Positions 36,018 through 45,165 of a DNA stretch of 64,000 nucleotides are shown piece by piece. Source of the DNA: Methylopumilus universalis (GTDB lineage: Bacteria > Pseudomonadota > Gammaproteobacteria > Burkholderiales > Methylophilaceae); the NCBI RefSeq assembly GCF_006363895.1, contig NZ_CP040953.1. One strand, 5' to 3'. The notes beneath the pieces are model-generated. The model was not told where the DNA came from. It saw only the letters and a list, made by a program, of their open reading frames with translations, and ran no database searches. Numbering within the stretch: position 1 is the first letter of the stretch; every line of letters starts with the position of its first letter. The translations under genes and the position numbers were made by a program.

Positions 36018-36500
36018 ATGGTTTGGTTAAAATCACCCACAGTTGAAGGTAACGAATTTTCATGGTTGACAGAAGAAGGTTCTTTAACAGAACGATTACA
36101 AAAAGAATTTAATGATGTCAAAGTTGATGTCGTTTATGAAGGTGCAGCTTTAGAAAAAACAACAGATTATATTCGTGAAGTATTAATCAAAAGTCATGGT
36201 GAACCTATGATTTTTGCAAGAACACAATTAAAAGTAAGTCATCTCGGTGATGCCTGGATATGTTTAAAAACACTTGGCCAACAATCACTTGCTAATATTT
36301 TATTCAAAGACTCTGATATTTCTAGACTTTCACTTTTATATCGAATCTGTGAGCCAGGAGATATTTTATATACATATATAAAATCGCTTGGATATGTTGA
36401 TAAAGAGATTTTATGGGTGCGCCAAGCAGAATGGGAAAGGCACGGAAAGAGTATTTTGCTAACCGAAGTATTTTTACCAAATCTTTTCAATCAACTATGA
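36018..36500 (+). CDS. ubiC: Chorismate pyruvate-lyase
   Basis: Converts chorismate to 4-hydroxybenzoate and pyruvate, the first committed step of ubiquinone synthesis. The 160-residue protein shows WLTEEGSLTERL near residue 16, YIREVLI near 49, PMIFARTQLKVSHL near 60, and the C-terminal EVFLP near 150, consistent with UbiC. It starts one base after the recG stop, and ubiA, which uses its product, is 0.7 kb downstream. Confidence 0.87.
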   Translation: MVWLKSPTVEGNEFSWLTEEGSLTERLQKEFNDVKVDVVYEGAALEKTTDYIREVLIKSHGEPMIFARTQLKVSHLGDAWICLKTLGQQSLANILFKDSDISRLSLLYRICEPGDILYTYIKSLGYVDKEILWVRQAEWERHGKSILLTEVFLPNLFNQL

Positions 36501-36571
36501 AGTTGATGTGAGTCTAATGATTTAAGTTATAATTTTTCTTTAAATTTTTTCAAAGTATTTTTCCAAAAATC

Positions 36572-37213
36572 GTGAGCTTGTCTAGAAAACTCCCTTTTTA
36601 TTTTGATTTACCCAAAGCTATTGCGATTTCAATGGCGATTCATATCATTTTAATGATAGGTTTGCCTGAACTTAATAAACCACTATTAATACCTCAAGAG
36701 ATGAGCGTGACAATTTCAAGTTCACCTATCCAAAAACCAATCGAAAAAATTGAAACGCCTGAGCCCGTTAAAAAAGTTGAGCCTATTCAGAAAAAAATTA
36801 CACCGATCATCGATAAAAATGCAATATCAGTTGTTCAACCAACACCGAAAGAAGTGGCTCCAGCTCCACCAGCAGAAACTATTTCAAAAATACCTAATAT
36901 TGTGCCTCAAGAGCAATTAACTCAGCATTTAGAAAGTTATAGTAGCCTTCTTGCAAATGCGATAGCAAAATATAAGCAATACCCTAAAATCGCTCAAATG
37001 CGCGGCTGGCAAGGGACCGTCATTGCAGACCTTGAGATTGATAGCAAAGGCACTGTGATTAGTATTAAGATTAAAAAAAGTAGTACATATGAAGTTTTAG
37101 ATAATGAAGCACTCGAGATGATTAGAAAGGCTTCCCCATTTCCAGCGCCACCCGAAAGTCTGCGGGGCAAAAATTTTAACGTGCTTGTTCCTATTTCATT
37201 CAAACTCGAATAG
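36572..37213 (+). CDS. TonB-like energy transducer
   Basis: A 213-residue protein with the TonB plan: a short N-terminus, one membrane helix (about residues 14-31), a proline/lysine/glutamate-rich periplasmic spacer (about 40-105, with PEPVKKVEP and APAPPAE stretches), and a C-terminal TonB domain (KYKQYPKIAQMRGWQG through FKLE). It would link the proton-motive force to outer-membrane receptors. The start is GTG. No exbB/exbD is adjacent, and it sits between ubiC and ubiA, an unusual position. Confidence 0.88.
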   Translation: MSLSRKLPFYFDLPKAIAISMAIHIILMIGLPELNKPLLIPQEMSVTISSSPIQKPIEKIETPEPVKKVEPIQKKITPIIDKNAISVVQPTPKEVAPAPPAETISKIPNIVPQEQLTQHLESYSSLLANAIAKYKQYPKIAQMRGWQGTVIADLEIDSKGTVISIKIKKSSTYEVLDNEALEMIRKASPFPAPPESLRGKNFNVLVPISFKLE

Positions 37214-37230
37214 TCGGATTAAATTTAGAG

Positions 37231-38079
37231 ATGCATCTTTATATTCATCTTATGCGTCTTGATAAACCCATTGGTATTTTTTTATTGCTATGGCCAACTT
37301 TATGGGGGCTTTTCATAGCTGCAGATGGACATCCAAGTATTCAACACCTCATTACTTTTATTTTAGGCACAGTATTTATGCGTTCAGCTGGATGTGTCGC
37401 CAATGATATTCTGGATCGTAGATTTGATTCTTCAGTTACACGAACAAAGTTACGCCCACTCGCTAATCAAACAATCCCAGTTAAAAATGCATTTTTTTTA
37501 TTGATCACTTTGTTATTAGGTGCGTTCATATGCGTTTTATTTTTAAATGAAAATGCATTTTATTTTTCATTAGTCGCTCTATTTTTGGCGCTCACTTATC
37601 CATTAACAAAAAGATTTTTTGTGATGCCACAAGCCTATTTGGGTTTAAGTTTTGGTATGGGCATTCCTATGGCTTTTGTTGCAAATAATATTTCCTTATC
37701 TTTGACAGCATGGTTGCTATTTTTAGCCAATGTATTTTGGGCGATTGCTTACGACACACTTTATGCAGTGACGGATAAAAATGACGATTTAAAAATTGGC
37801 ATTCGTTCTTCAGCTATTTGGTTTGGGAATTATTTGAAAGAAGCCATCATGTTCTGTTATACCTGTATGATGGGATGCTTGATTTGGGTGGGGCAGTTAG
37901 AAAATTTTGGCTGGCCTTTTTATGGGTTTTTGATGGTGAGCCTCATTTTTATTGGGCTTCTTTATCGTCAAATCCTGACACTTAATCCAAAAGCCTGTTT
38001 TGATGCATTTTTAAGCAATAACTATCTAGGTGCGTTTGTCTTTTTAGGGATATTTTTTCACTATCTTCATGTGAACTAA
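37231..38079 (+). CDS. ubiA: 4-hydroxybenzoate polyprenyltransferase
   Basis: Attaches the polyprenyl tail to 4-hydroxybenzoate in ubiquinone synthesis at the inner membrane. The 282-residue protein has eight or nine helices and both aspartate-rich motifs of the family: NDILDRRFD near residue 64 and YAVTDKNDD near 182. It opens with MRLDKPIGIFLLLWPTLWGL, the UbiA signature start. It lies 17 bp after the TonB-like gene. Confidence 0.96.
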   Translation: MHLYIHLMRLDKPIGIFLLLWPTLWGLFIAADGHPSIQHLITFILGTVFMRSAGCVANDILDRRFDSSVTRTKLRPLANQTIPVKNAFFLLITLLLGAFICVLFLNENAFYFSLVALFLALTYPLTKRFFVMPQAYLGLSFGMGIPMAFVANNISLSLTAWLLFLANVFWAIAYDTLYAVTDKNDDLKIGIRSSAIWFGNYLKEAIMFCYTCMMGCLIWVGQLENFGWPFYGFLMVSLIFIGLLYRQILTLNPKACFDAFLSNNYLGAFVFLGIFFHYLHVN

Positions 38080-38092
38080 ATCATTAATAAAA

Positions 38093-38122
38093 TTGACAAA
38101 ACAGGCACTTTTGGCATAGAAT
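38093..38122 (+). promoter_or_regulatory. Strong sigma-70 promoter of rplM-rpsI
   Basis: A perfect -35 TTGACA (38093-38098), 18-bp spacer and -10 TAGAAT (38117-38122) lie 44 bp before the rplM ATG. This is one of the best promoter matches in the window, as expected for a ribosomal-protein operon. Confidence 0.8.
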
Positions 38123-38165
38123 TCACCTCTTTTTTTAAATTTATAGCGCAAAAGTTGGTATTGAA

Positions 38166-38594
38166 ATGAAGACATTTTCAGCAAAATCCCATGAAGTAAA
38201 ACACGATTGGTTCGTTGTAGACGGAACTGACGCAGTATTGGGTAGATTAGCAAGTGCGATTGCACATCGATTACGTGGCAAACATAAAGCCATTTATACG
38301 CCGCACGTAGATACGGGTGATTACATTGTTGTGATCAACGCGGAAAAGATTAAAGTAACGGGTAATAAAGGTGACGGAAAACTTTACCATCGCCATTCAG
38401 GTTATCCAGGCGGCATTTCAACAACGAACTTCTCTAAGATGCAAGACCGTTTTCCAGGCCGCGCTTTAGAAAAGGCAGTGAAGGGAATGTTACCAAAAGG
38501 ACCTTTGGGTTATGCCATGATTAAAAAGATGAAAGTCTATACAGGCCCAACCCATGATCATGTGGCACAACAACCACAACCATTAAGCATATAG
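38166..38594 (+). CDS. rplM: Ribosomal protein L13
   Basis: Early-assembly 50S subunit protein. It has 142 residues with MKTFSAK at the start, WFVVDGTDAVLGRLAS near residue 17, the KVTGNKGDGKLYHRHSGYPG region near 60, and GMLPKGPLG near 116. Paired with rpsI 13 bp downstream, as in nearly all bacteria. Confidence 0.98.
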   Translation: MKTFSAKSHEVKHDWFVVDGTDAVLGRLASAIAHRLRGKHKAIYTPHVDTGDYIVVINAEKIKVTGNKGDGKLYHRHSGYPGGISTTNFSKMQDRFPGRALEKAVKGMLPKGPLGYAMIKKMKVYTGPTHDHVAQQPQPLSI

Positions 38595-38607
38595 TTAAGG
38601 AAACACT

Positions 38608-39000
38608 ATGATAGGTAAATATAATTACGGAACAGGTCGCAGAAAGAGCTCAGTAGCTCGCGTGTTCATGAAGCCAGGTAAAGGCGTGATCACTGTGAAC
38701 GACAAACCTGCGGATGAATATTTTTCACGTTATACCTCCCGTATGATTTTTCGCCAACCACTCGACTTAACCAACACGTTAAGCACATTTGATATCAATG
38801 TGAACGTTATTGGTGGCGGTGAATCTGGTCAAGCAGGCGCCGTGCGTCATGGCATTACACGTGCATTGATTGACTATGATACAAATTTAAAAAGCACGCT
38901 TTCACAAGCTGGTTTTGTAACACGTGATGCACGCGAAGTTGAGCGTAAAAAAGTGGGTCTTCGAAAAGCTCGTAGACGTAAACAATTCTCGAAACGTTAA
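38608..39000 (+). CDS. rpsI: Ribosomal protein S9
   Basis: 30S subunit protein whose C-terminal tail reaches the P-site tRNA. It has 130 residues, with NYGTGRRKSSVARVF at the start, GGGESGQAGAVRHGITRALI near 70, and the expected C-terminal KKVGLRKARRRKQFSKR tail ending in Lys-Arg. A clear hairpin terminator follows. Confidence 0.98.
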   Translation: MIGKYNYGTGRRKSSVARVFMKPGKGVITVNDKPADEYFSRYTSRMIFRQPLDLTNTLSTFDINVNVIGGGESGQAGAVRHGITRALIDYDTNLKSTLSQAGFVTRDAREVERKKVGLRKARRRKQFSKR

Positions 39001-39021
39001 TTGTTTCAAGTTTCAAAGAGC

Positions 39022-39049
39022 AAAAAGGCCGCTTTCAAGCGGCTTTTTT
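39022..39049 (+). terminator. Intrinsic terminator of rplM-rpsI
   Basis: Stem GCCGCT / AGCGGC (loop TTCA) is preceded by an A-run and followed by six T. Confidence 0.9.
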
Positions 39050-39126
39050 GTTATATAGAGTTAAATAAATTTTGTTAGTATGGTTTTTAAGGATTAAAAC
39101 TTCTTTTAAATTAAAGGTGCCAAGTG

Positions 39127-40170
39127 ATGAGTAATAAGTCCAAGATTAAAGTAGGCGTGGTCGGTGCAACTGGTTATACCGGCGTTGAGCTATTAAGAAT
39201 TCTAGTCAAACATCCTCATGTGACGATTCAGGCTGTGACGTCTAGAGCAGAGGCTGGTTTATCGATTGCGACCTTATTTCCAAGCTTGAGAGGTCTCATT
39301 GATCTAAAATTTGAAGATCCGAAGGCAGCTAATTTAAAGAATTGTGACCTCGTTTTTTTTGCAACGCCTAATGGTATTGCCATGCAAGAAGTACCAGCAC
39401 TTCTTAAAGCTGGGGTAAAAGTGATCGATTTGGCAGCTGATTTTAGGCTAAAAGACGCTAACGTCTGGGAAAAGTGGTACAACATGCCGCATTTATGTAG
39501 CGATCTACTTAAAGAAGCTGTTTACGGCCTACCGGAGATGAATAGAGAAAAAATTAAAAAGGCATCCCTTGTGGCTAATCCGGGCTGTTATCCCACAGCC
39601 ATTCAATTGGGATTTATTCCATTAATTGAATCAGGCGTGATTGATCTTGATGATTTAATTGCAGATGCGAAATCAGGCGTATCTGGAGCTGGCAGAAAAG
39701 CTGAAGTCCATGCATTGATGGCGGAAGCTTCTGATAACTTTAAAGCATACGGAGTCGAGGGGCATAGACATTTACCCGAAATCACGCAAGGACTCAACAG
39801 TGTTGCGAATCAAGCAGTGCATTTAACTTTTGTACCTCATTTAACGCCTATGATTAGAGGTATTCACGCGACACTTTATGCAACGCTTACTAAAAAAACA
39901 GATATACAAGCACTTTTTGAATCAAGATATAAAAACGAGTCTTTTGTAGACGTTATGCCAAAAGGGTCTCATCCAGAAACAAGATCTGTAAGAGGCTCAA
40001 ATCAATGTCGCATTAGTATCCATCAGCCGCAAGGAAGCCATAAGGTTGTGATTTTATCTGTCATTGATAATCTCGTGAAAGGCGCGGCAGGACAGGCTGT
40101 TCAGAACATGAATCTAATGTTTGATTTTCCAGAGATTTCTGGACTTGATCTTGTGCCCTTGATGCCATAA
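39127..40170 (+). CDS. argC: N-acetyl-gamma-glutamyl-phosphate reductase
   Basis: Third step of arginine synthesis: NADPH reduction of N-acetylglutamyl phosphate. The protein has about 347 residues, with NAD-binding VGVVGATGYTGVELLRIL near residue 8, the catalytic cysteine in VANPGCYPTA near 152, and GVSGAGRKAEVHALMAE near 182. I chose the ATG at 39127 (AAAGGTG about 8 bp upstream) over the GTG one codon earlier. Separated from rpsI by a terminator. Confidence 0.96.
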   Translation: MSNKSKIKVGVVGATGYTGVELLRILVKHPHVTIQAVTSRAEAGLSIATLFPSLRGLIDLKFEDPKAANLKNCDLVFFATPNGIAMQEVPALLKAGVKVIDLAADFRLKDANVWEKWYNMPHLCSDLLKEAVYGLPEMNREKIKKASLVANPGCYPTAIQLGFIPLIESGVIDLDDLIADAKSGVSGAGRKAEVHALMAEASDNFKAYGVEGHRHLPEITQGLNSVANQAVHLTFVPHLTPMIRGIHATLYATLTKKTDIQALFESRYKNESFVDVMPKGSHPETRSVRGSNQCRISIHQPQGSHKVVILSVIDNLVKGAAGQAVQNMNLMFDFPEISGLDLVPLMP

Positions 40171-40182
40171 AGTGTTGTTTCT

Positions 40183-40548
40183 ATGAGAAAAGTTAAGCGA
40201 ACCTATACCAAATATTTTGGTATCACCCGTCGAAGAATGCGTATTAAAACAGGCGCTTCTTGGCACACCTATTTGATGATTGCAGCATTCTCATTTATAG
40301 GCGGCGCAGGATTTACTTATTGGGAATTAAATGGCGGTTCAGTGATTGGCTTTATCTCAAAAATTGAAGCATTAGAAGCAGAAAATCAATCTATACAAGG
40401 CCAGTTGTTACAACAAAAAATTGAGATCCAGCTCAAATCGATTTCAGGCGATAAAGTTTCAGGTGATATTTCTAAGCTTCAAGAAGAAAACAATAAGCTA
40501 AAAGAAGACATTCTTTTTTACGAAAAAATTGTAGGCAAGAAACGATAA
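40183..40548 (+). CDS. Membrane-anchored coiled-coil protein upstream of bactofilin
   Basis: A 121-residue protein: a basic, Arg-rich N-terminus (about 1-27), one membrane helix (about 29-46), then a coiled coil from about residue 60 to the end (EALEAENQSI..., LQEENNKLKED...). It resembles a short version of the DUF6776 proteins that precede bactofilin genes in beta-proteobacteria; that assignment is from memory and unsure. The bactofilin gene starts 10 bp later, so the two may act together at the cell envelope. Confidence 0.7.
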   Translation: MRKVKRTYTKYFGITRRRMRIKTGASWHTYLMIAAFSFIGGAGFTYWELNGGSVIGFISKIEALEAENQSIQGQLLQQKIEIQLKSISGDKVSGDISKLQEENNKLKEDILFYEKIVGKKR

Positions 40549-40558
40549 AGGATATTTC

Positions 40559-40942
40559 ATGTTTTTTAATAAAAAAAATAAAGCGCGTACGATTGATACA
40601 CTTATTGATAAAGACATTTCGGTACGCGGCAATGTGACGTATTCAGGTGGTATTCGTGTGGATGGTTCAATTCAAGGCAACCTCACTGAACTTCCAGGCA
40701 CAGCAGGTACTCTTATTATGGGTAATAAAAGCCGCATTAAGGGAAATATTTCTGCACATACGGCAATTATTGGCGGAGACGTAAACGGTAATATTATATG
40801 TGCTGAATATTTAGAGCTTCATGCAAATGCTAGAATCATGGGTGATATCGAATATAAGGTGATAGAAATTCACGCAGGTGCTAAAGTGTATGGACGGCTT
40901 AAAGAAGTAGCTAAAGATTATCAGTCACAAAAAAAGAAATAA
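40559..40942 (+). CDS. Bactofilin
   Basis: A 127-residue cytoskeletal beta-helix protein that polymerises without nucleotide and often organises envelope or cell-shape proteins. The DUF583 core starts with DKDISVRGNVTYSGGIRVDGSIQGNL near residue 20 and shows repeated I/V-x-G turns to about residue 115, with short polar ends. It sits between the coiled-coil membrane protein and erpA. Confidence 0.93.
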   Translation: MFFNKKNKARTIDTLIDKDISVRGNVTYSGGIRVDGSIQGNLTELPGTAGTLIMGNKSRIKGNISAHTAIIGGDVNGNIICAEYLELHANARIMGDIEYKVIEIHAGAKVYGRLKEVAKDYQSQKKK

Positions 40943-40957
40943 TGAGGAGTCAATAAT

Positions 40958-41323
40958 ATGAATCAAATCGTTGAATCAAAAGAAATGGAAATGCCAACCC
41001 CACTTATTTTTACAGATAATGCTGTAAAAAAGGTGAAGGCATTGATTGAAGAAGAGGGCCAGCCAGAGCTGAAGCTTCGAGTATTCGTAAGCGGTGGCGG
41101 ATGTTCAGGATTTCAATATGGCTTTACATTTGAAGAAACTACAAATGAAGATGATACGCAAGTCACAAAAGATTCAGTGACTTTGCTCATTGATCCTATG
41201 AGTTTGCAATATTTAATGGGTGCTGAAATCGACTATCAAGACAGTGTTCAAGGTTCACAATTCGTTATTAAGAATCCAAACGCACAAACAACATGCGGTT
41301 GCGGTTCTTCCTTCTCAGCTTAA
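40958..41323 (+). CDS. erpA: Iron-sulfur cluster insertion protein ErpA
   Basis: A-type carrier that delivers [Fe-S] clusters to apoproteins. It has 121 residues. The three cluster cysteines are in GGGCSGFQYGF near 49 and the C-terminal TTCGCGSSF pair. The VKALIEEEGQPELKLRVFVSGGGCSG context fits ErpA. Its stop is only 2 bp from the convergent gltA stop, with no hairpin visible. Confidence 0.93.
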   Translation: MNQIVESKEMEMPTPLIFTDNAVKKVKALIEEEGQPELKLRVFVSGGGCSGFQYGFTFEETTNEDDTQVTKDSVTLLIDPMSLQYLMGAEIDYQDSVQGSQFVIKNPNAQTTCGCGSSFSA

Positions 41324-41325
41324 AA

Positions 41326-42612
41326 CTACTTACTTTTAGGAACGTCGCGCCGAGCTTTACCTGTGTAAACTTGGCGTGGTCTGCCAATTTTATTGCCAGG
41401 CTGCCCTAACATTTCATTCCATTGAGCGACCCAGCCTGCTGTTCTTGCAAGCGCGAATACGGCAGTAAACATCGAATTAGGAATACCCATAGCCCGCATC
41501 ACAATGCCAGAATAAAAATCCACATTCGGATAAAGTTTTTTCTCAATGAAATATTCATCCTCAAGTGCAATTTGTTCTAACTTCATTGCAAGCTTGAAAA
41601 TAGGATCATCTTTTAAACCAAGTTCATTTAGCACTTCATGGCAGGTTTTGCGCATGATTTCTGCACGAGGATCTTTGTTGCGATAAATGCGATGGCCAAA
41701 CCCCATCATACGGAATGAGTCATCTTTATCTTTTGCGCGTTTAATGAATGCACCAATACGACTTTCATCCTCAATTTCTTCGAGCATTTTCAAAGTAGCT
41801 TCATTTGCGCCACCGTGCGCTGGACCCCAAAGAGATGCAATACCTGCAGCGATACATGCGAAAGGATTAGCCCCTGAAGAACCCGCGAGTCTTACTGTGG
41901 AAGTTGATGCATTTTGTTCATGGTCTGCATGAAGAATTAAAATGCGCTCAAAAGCTTTAGCAAGTACTGGATTAATTTTGTATTCTTCACATGGCGTTGC
42001 AAACATCATGTGCATAAAATTCTCTGCATAACTTAAATGATTTTGCGGGTAAGTAAATGGTTGTCCTGAACGATATTTGAAACTCCATGCTGCTATCGTA
42101 GGAACCTTTGCTAATAATTGGTGCGCCGCAATTAAACGATGCTTAGCGTCTGAGACATCCATACTATCATTATAGAATGCAGACATAGAGCCTACGACAC
42201 CGACCATGACTGCCATAGGATGCGCATCACGTCTAAACCCACGAAAAATATTATTGAGTTGATCGTGGAGCATTGTATGGCGTGTAATGGTGGTGGAAAA
42301 TGTTTCTTTTTCTTGAGGCTTTGGCAATTCACCGTGCATCAAGAGATAAGCTACATCTAAAAAATCATAATGTTCTGCAAGTTGCTCAATAGGATAACCA
42401 CGATAAAGAAGAAGGCCTTTTTCGCCATCAATAAAAGTGATTTCAGAGCTACACGAAGCCGTCGACATAAAACCAGGGTCATAACTAAATACTTGATGAG
42501 TCCCTAATTGGCGAATATCAATCGCATCGTTACCCATAGTACTTTTTACCAAAGGCAATTCTATGGATGTTGATTCTTGATCGAAGTTTAATGTGACTTT
42601 AGTTGATTTCAT
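41326..42612 (-). CDS. gltA: Citrate synthase
   Basis: Condenses oxaloacetate with acetyl-CoA at the entry of the TCA cycle. It has 428 residues of the Gram-negative hexameric type. Catalytic histidines occur in ILHADHEQN (near 230) and FGHRIY (near 305), with GPAHGGANEA near 263. In obligate methylotrophs the TCA cycle is typically incomplete and citrate synthase serves biosynthesis; whether that holds here is not shown. Confidence 0.97.
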   Translation of the reverse strand: MKSTKVTLNFDQESTSIELPLVKSTMGNDAIDIRQLGTHQVFSYDPGFMSTASCSSEITFIDGEKGLLLYRGYPIEQLAEHYDFLDVAYLLMHGELPKPQEKETFSTTITRHTMLHDQLNNIFRGFRRDAHPMAVMVGVVGSMSAFYNDSMDVSDAKHRLIAAHQLLAKVPTIAAWSFKYRSGQPFTYPQNHLSYAENFMHMMFATPCEEYKINPVLAKAFERILILHADHEQNASTSTVRLAGSSGANPFACIAAGIASLWGPAHGGANEATLKMLEEIEDESRIGAFIKRAKDKDDSFRMMGFGHRIYRNKDPRAEIMRKTCHEVLNELGLKDDPIFKLAMKLEQIALEDEYFIEKKLYPNVDFYSGIVMRAMGIPNSMFTAVFALARTAGWVAQWNEMLGQPGNKIGRPRQVYTGKARRDVPKSK

Positions 42613-42677
42613 TTTTGAAAATAAAATTAATTATTAATGAATTATAACTTCTCAGAACACTTTTGCTAGCGCTATCT

Positions 42678-43775
42678 TTATGTGGGATAAAGCGCACCTA
42701 AAATGCGCAAGCCTTTAGCGCCAGTAACTTGAGGTAAGTTACCTGGTTTTGAAAACAGTGTTTGTTTCGCAAGCCATGCAAATGCCGCGGCCTCTACATG
42801 TTGTGTCGACAGGCCAAGAGCATCCGTGAGTTGAATTTTTACTTGAGGCATTAATGACTTTAATCGCTCAACTAAGAAACTATTTAAAGCACCACCACCA
42901 CAGAGATAAATTTCTGAGGTATTTGCGTTATGTGTTTTTATGGCGTTTGAAATACTCAATGCGGTTAGTTCTAATAGCGTTCTTTGGATATCTTGAATGG
43001 AGTAAGATTTTTGTAAGTGTTTATTGAGCCAAGCTTCATTAAAGTGATCACGACCTGTGCTTTTAGGCGCAGTTTTTTCAAAATAAGCGTCATTAAAAAA
43101 TGCATCAAGGAGCATTTGAATAAGCTGACCTTCCCTTGCCCAAGAACCATCTTCATCAAATGCTTTATGCAGATGCGTTTGACTCCAGTGATCTAATAAA
43201 ATATTGCCAGGTCCACTATCAAAGCCTGATGTGGAAGTTTCGGGATTTAATATGGTGATATTGGCAATCCCACCGATATTCACAATCGCGCGATGAATCG
43301 TTGGGTGCGAAAAAATTTCTTTATGAAATGCGGGCACTAAGGGAGCGCCTTGTCCGTCTGCTGCAACATCTCGACTTCGAAAATCCGCAATCACATTGAT
43401 ATGGCAAAGCTCAGCTAACAGCGCAGGATTTCCAATTTGCAAGGTGAAGCCTTTTTGTGGCTGATGGCGAATGGTTTGTCCATGAAACCCAATCGCTTTG
43501 ATATCTTTGGATGAAGTACCTGTTTTTTTAAGCAAAGCTTCAATAGCTTGATAGGCTTTTTGGCTCACTATATTGCCTGCAATGAGGCTATCTTCGAGCT
43601 CATTAGTATATGGCAAATGAAGCCCTAGAAGGCTTTTTTTCAATGTATCTTCGTAGGCGACATAACTATGACCCATCATTTTGATGTCTTGAGTTGAGTC
43701 ACCAAAACTAACAAGCACAGCATCCATCCCATCAAGGCTGGTGCCAGACATAAGACCTATAAATAATTCATTCAT
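42678..43775 (-). CDS. anmK: Anhydro-N-acetylmuramic acid kinase
   Basis: Phosphorylates and opens 1,6-anhydro-MurNAc during cell-wall recycling. I chose the start giving MNELFIGLMSGTSLDGMDAV, the family's normal opening; the longest frame (to 43904) would add 43 unconserved residues and overlap the tyrS start. Further hallmarks are GFHGQTIRH near 91, FDSGPGNILLDHW near 190, and a C-terminal LCGGGALNSFLVERL region. About 365 residues. Divergent from tyrS. Confidence 0.94.
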   Translation of the reverse strand: MNELFIGLMSGTSLDGMDAVLVSFGDSTQDIKMMGHSYVAYEDTLKKSLLGLHLPYTNELEDSLIAGNIVSQKAYQAIEALLKKTGTSSKDIKAIGFHGQTIRHQPQKGFTLQIGNPALLAELCHINVIADFRSRDVAADGQGAPLVPAFHKEIFSHPTIHRAIVNIGGIANITILNPETSTSGFDSGPGNILLDHWSQTHLHKAFDEDGSWAREGQLIQMLLDAFFNDAYFEKTAPKSTGRDHFNEAWLNKHLQKSYSIQDIQRTLLELTALSISNAIKTHNANTSEIYLCGGGALNSFLVERLKSLMPQVKIQLTDALGLSTQHVEAAAFAWLAKQTLFSKPGNLPQVTGAKGLRILGALYPT

Positions 43776-43883
43776 GTGTAGGATTGTAAATGGTTTATTT
43801 CCGCTATTTTCCATATTGGTAAAATAATTTAGGCTAAAATGATGGCAATCATTAAACTTCAATAAAACCATTCGGAAATATTT

Positions 43884-45083
43884 GTGGCTACTGAAATCAA
43901 TCAAGCGTTAGCACTCATTAAACGAGGCGCCGAAGAAATTCTTCTAGAAGAAGAGCTTCTCGAAAAACTTAAAAAAGGTCAGCCTTTAAGAGTGAAGGCG
44001 GGCTTTGATCCTACAGCCCCTGATCTTCATTTAGGCCATACCGTTTTATTAAATAAACTCAGACAATTTCAGGACTTAGGCCATCACGTTTTATTTTTAA
44101 TTGGTGACTTCACGGGCATGATTGGTGACCCGACAGGCAAAAGTGCGACACGTCCCCCTTTATCTCAAGATGAAGTGAAAAAAAATGCTGAGAGCTATGC
44201 TGAGCAAGTTTTTAAAATATTAAAGCGCGATCAAACCGAGGTCGTTTTTAATTCAAAGTGGCTGACTGATTTAGGTGCAGCTGGCATGCTCAAATTAGCT
44301 GCAAGTCATACCGTTGCTCGTATGTTAGAGCGTGATGATTTTAGTAAGCGATATAAAAACAATCAACCTATCGCTATCCATGAGTTTCTTTACCCTCTTC
44401 TTCAGGGGTATGACTCTGTCGCATTGAAAGCAGACGTGGAGTTAGGCGGTACTGATCAAAAATTTAATTTATTAATGGGGCGGGAGTTACAAAAGCAATC
44501 AGGTCAATCTCCTCAGTGTGTGATTACCATGCCGCTTCTCGAAGGTTTGGATGGCGTTCAAAAAATGTCTAAATCGCTGGGTAACTATATCGGGATTAAT
44601 GAAGCGCCTGAAATAATTTTCGCAAAAATTATGTCCATTTCAGATGAATTAATGTGGCGATATATTGAGCTACTATCTTTTACATCAATGGATGAGATTG
44701 CTGGATGGAAAGCGAATGTCAAAGCGGGCCAAAATCCTCGCGATATTAAAGTCACTTTTGCTCAAGAAATTGTAGCGCGCTTTCATTCAAAAGAGGCGGC
44801 TATTGAGGCCTTAGAAAATTTCCAGACACGCTCTAAAGGAGGCATTCCAGACAATGTCCCTGAGGTAAATATTACGATTCAAGCAGATACGATTGGCATT
44901 TTGCAGCTTCTTAAAGAGGCCTCGCTTGTGGCGAGTACATCAGAAGCTATGCGCCTCATCGAGGGCGGCGGTATCAAAATTGACGGAGAGCGTCTTGAAG
45001 ATGGTAAAAAAATGATTTCTAAAAATAGTGAATTTGTGGCCCAGGTGGGCAAGCGAAAATTCGCGAAGATTAAAGTTCTTTAA
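43884..45083 (+). CDS. tyrS: Tyrosyl-tRNA synthetase
   Basis: Class I aminoacyl-tRNA synthetase of 399 residues. It has the HIGH-type motif DLHLGHTVLLNK near residue 49, the KMSKSLGNYIG motif near 228, and a C-terminal S4 RNA-binding domain (about 335-399). It has the longer TyrZ-like layout common in beta-proteobacteria. The start is GTG, without a strong ribosome site. It lies divergent from anmK, 108 bp from its chosen start. Confidence 0.96.
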   Translation: MATEINQALALIKRGAEEILLEEELLEKLKKGQPLRVKAGFDPTAPDLHLGHTVLLNKLRQFQDLGHHVLFLIGDFTGMIGDPTGKSATRPPLSQDEVKKNAESYAEQVFKILKRDQTEVVFNSKWLTDLGAAGMLKLAASHTVARMLERDDFSKRYKNNQPIAIHEFLYPLLQGYDSVALKADVELGGTDQKFNLLMGRELQKQSGQSPQCVITMPLLEGLDGVQKMSKSLGNYIGINEAPEIIFAKIMSISDELMWRYIELLSFTSMDEIAGWKANVKAGQNPRDIKVTFAQEIVARFHSKEAAIEALENFQTRSKGGIPDNVPEVNITIQADTIGILQLLKEASLVASTSEAMRLIEGGGIKIDGERLEDGKKMISKNSEFVAQVGKRKFAKIKVL

Positions 45084-45119
45084 TGTGACGGATCATATTG
45101 ATTTTGAATGAAGTTTTGA

Positions 45120-45148
45120 TTTCAATTATCTGAATTTATTGATATAAT
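45120..45148 (+). promoter_or_regulatory. Candidate promoter of the rimP-nusA-infB operon
   Basis: A perfect -10 TATAAT (45143-45148) is preceded at 17 bp by a weak -35 (TTTCAA, 45120-45125). It would give a leader of about 75 nt before rimP that contains the hairpin at 45166-45187. Confidence 0.5.
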
Positions 45149-45165
45149 TCGGCATGAAAATATTG

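Noticed and set aside
41323..41327. Expected terminator between convergent erpA and gltA
   Set aside because: The stops are 2 bp apart and I found no hairpin there; terminators, if any, must lie inside the opposing genes.
43776..43904. N-terminal extension of anmK
   Set aside because: The extra 43 residues do not resemble AnmK, overlap the tyrS start, and the conserved protein opening is at 43775.
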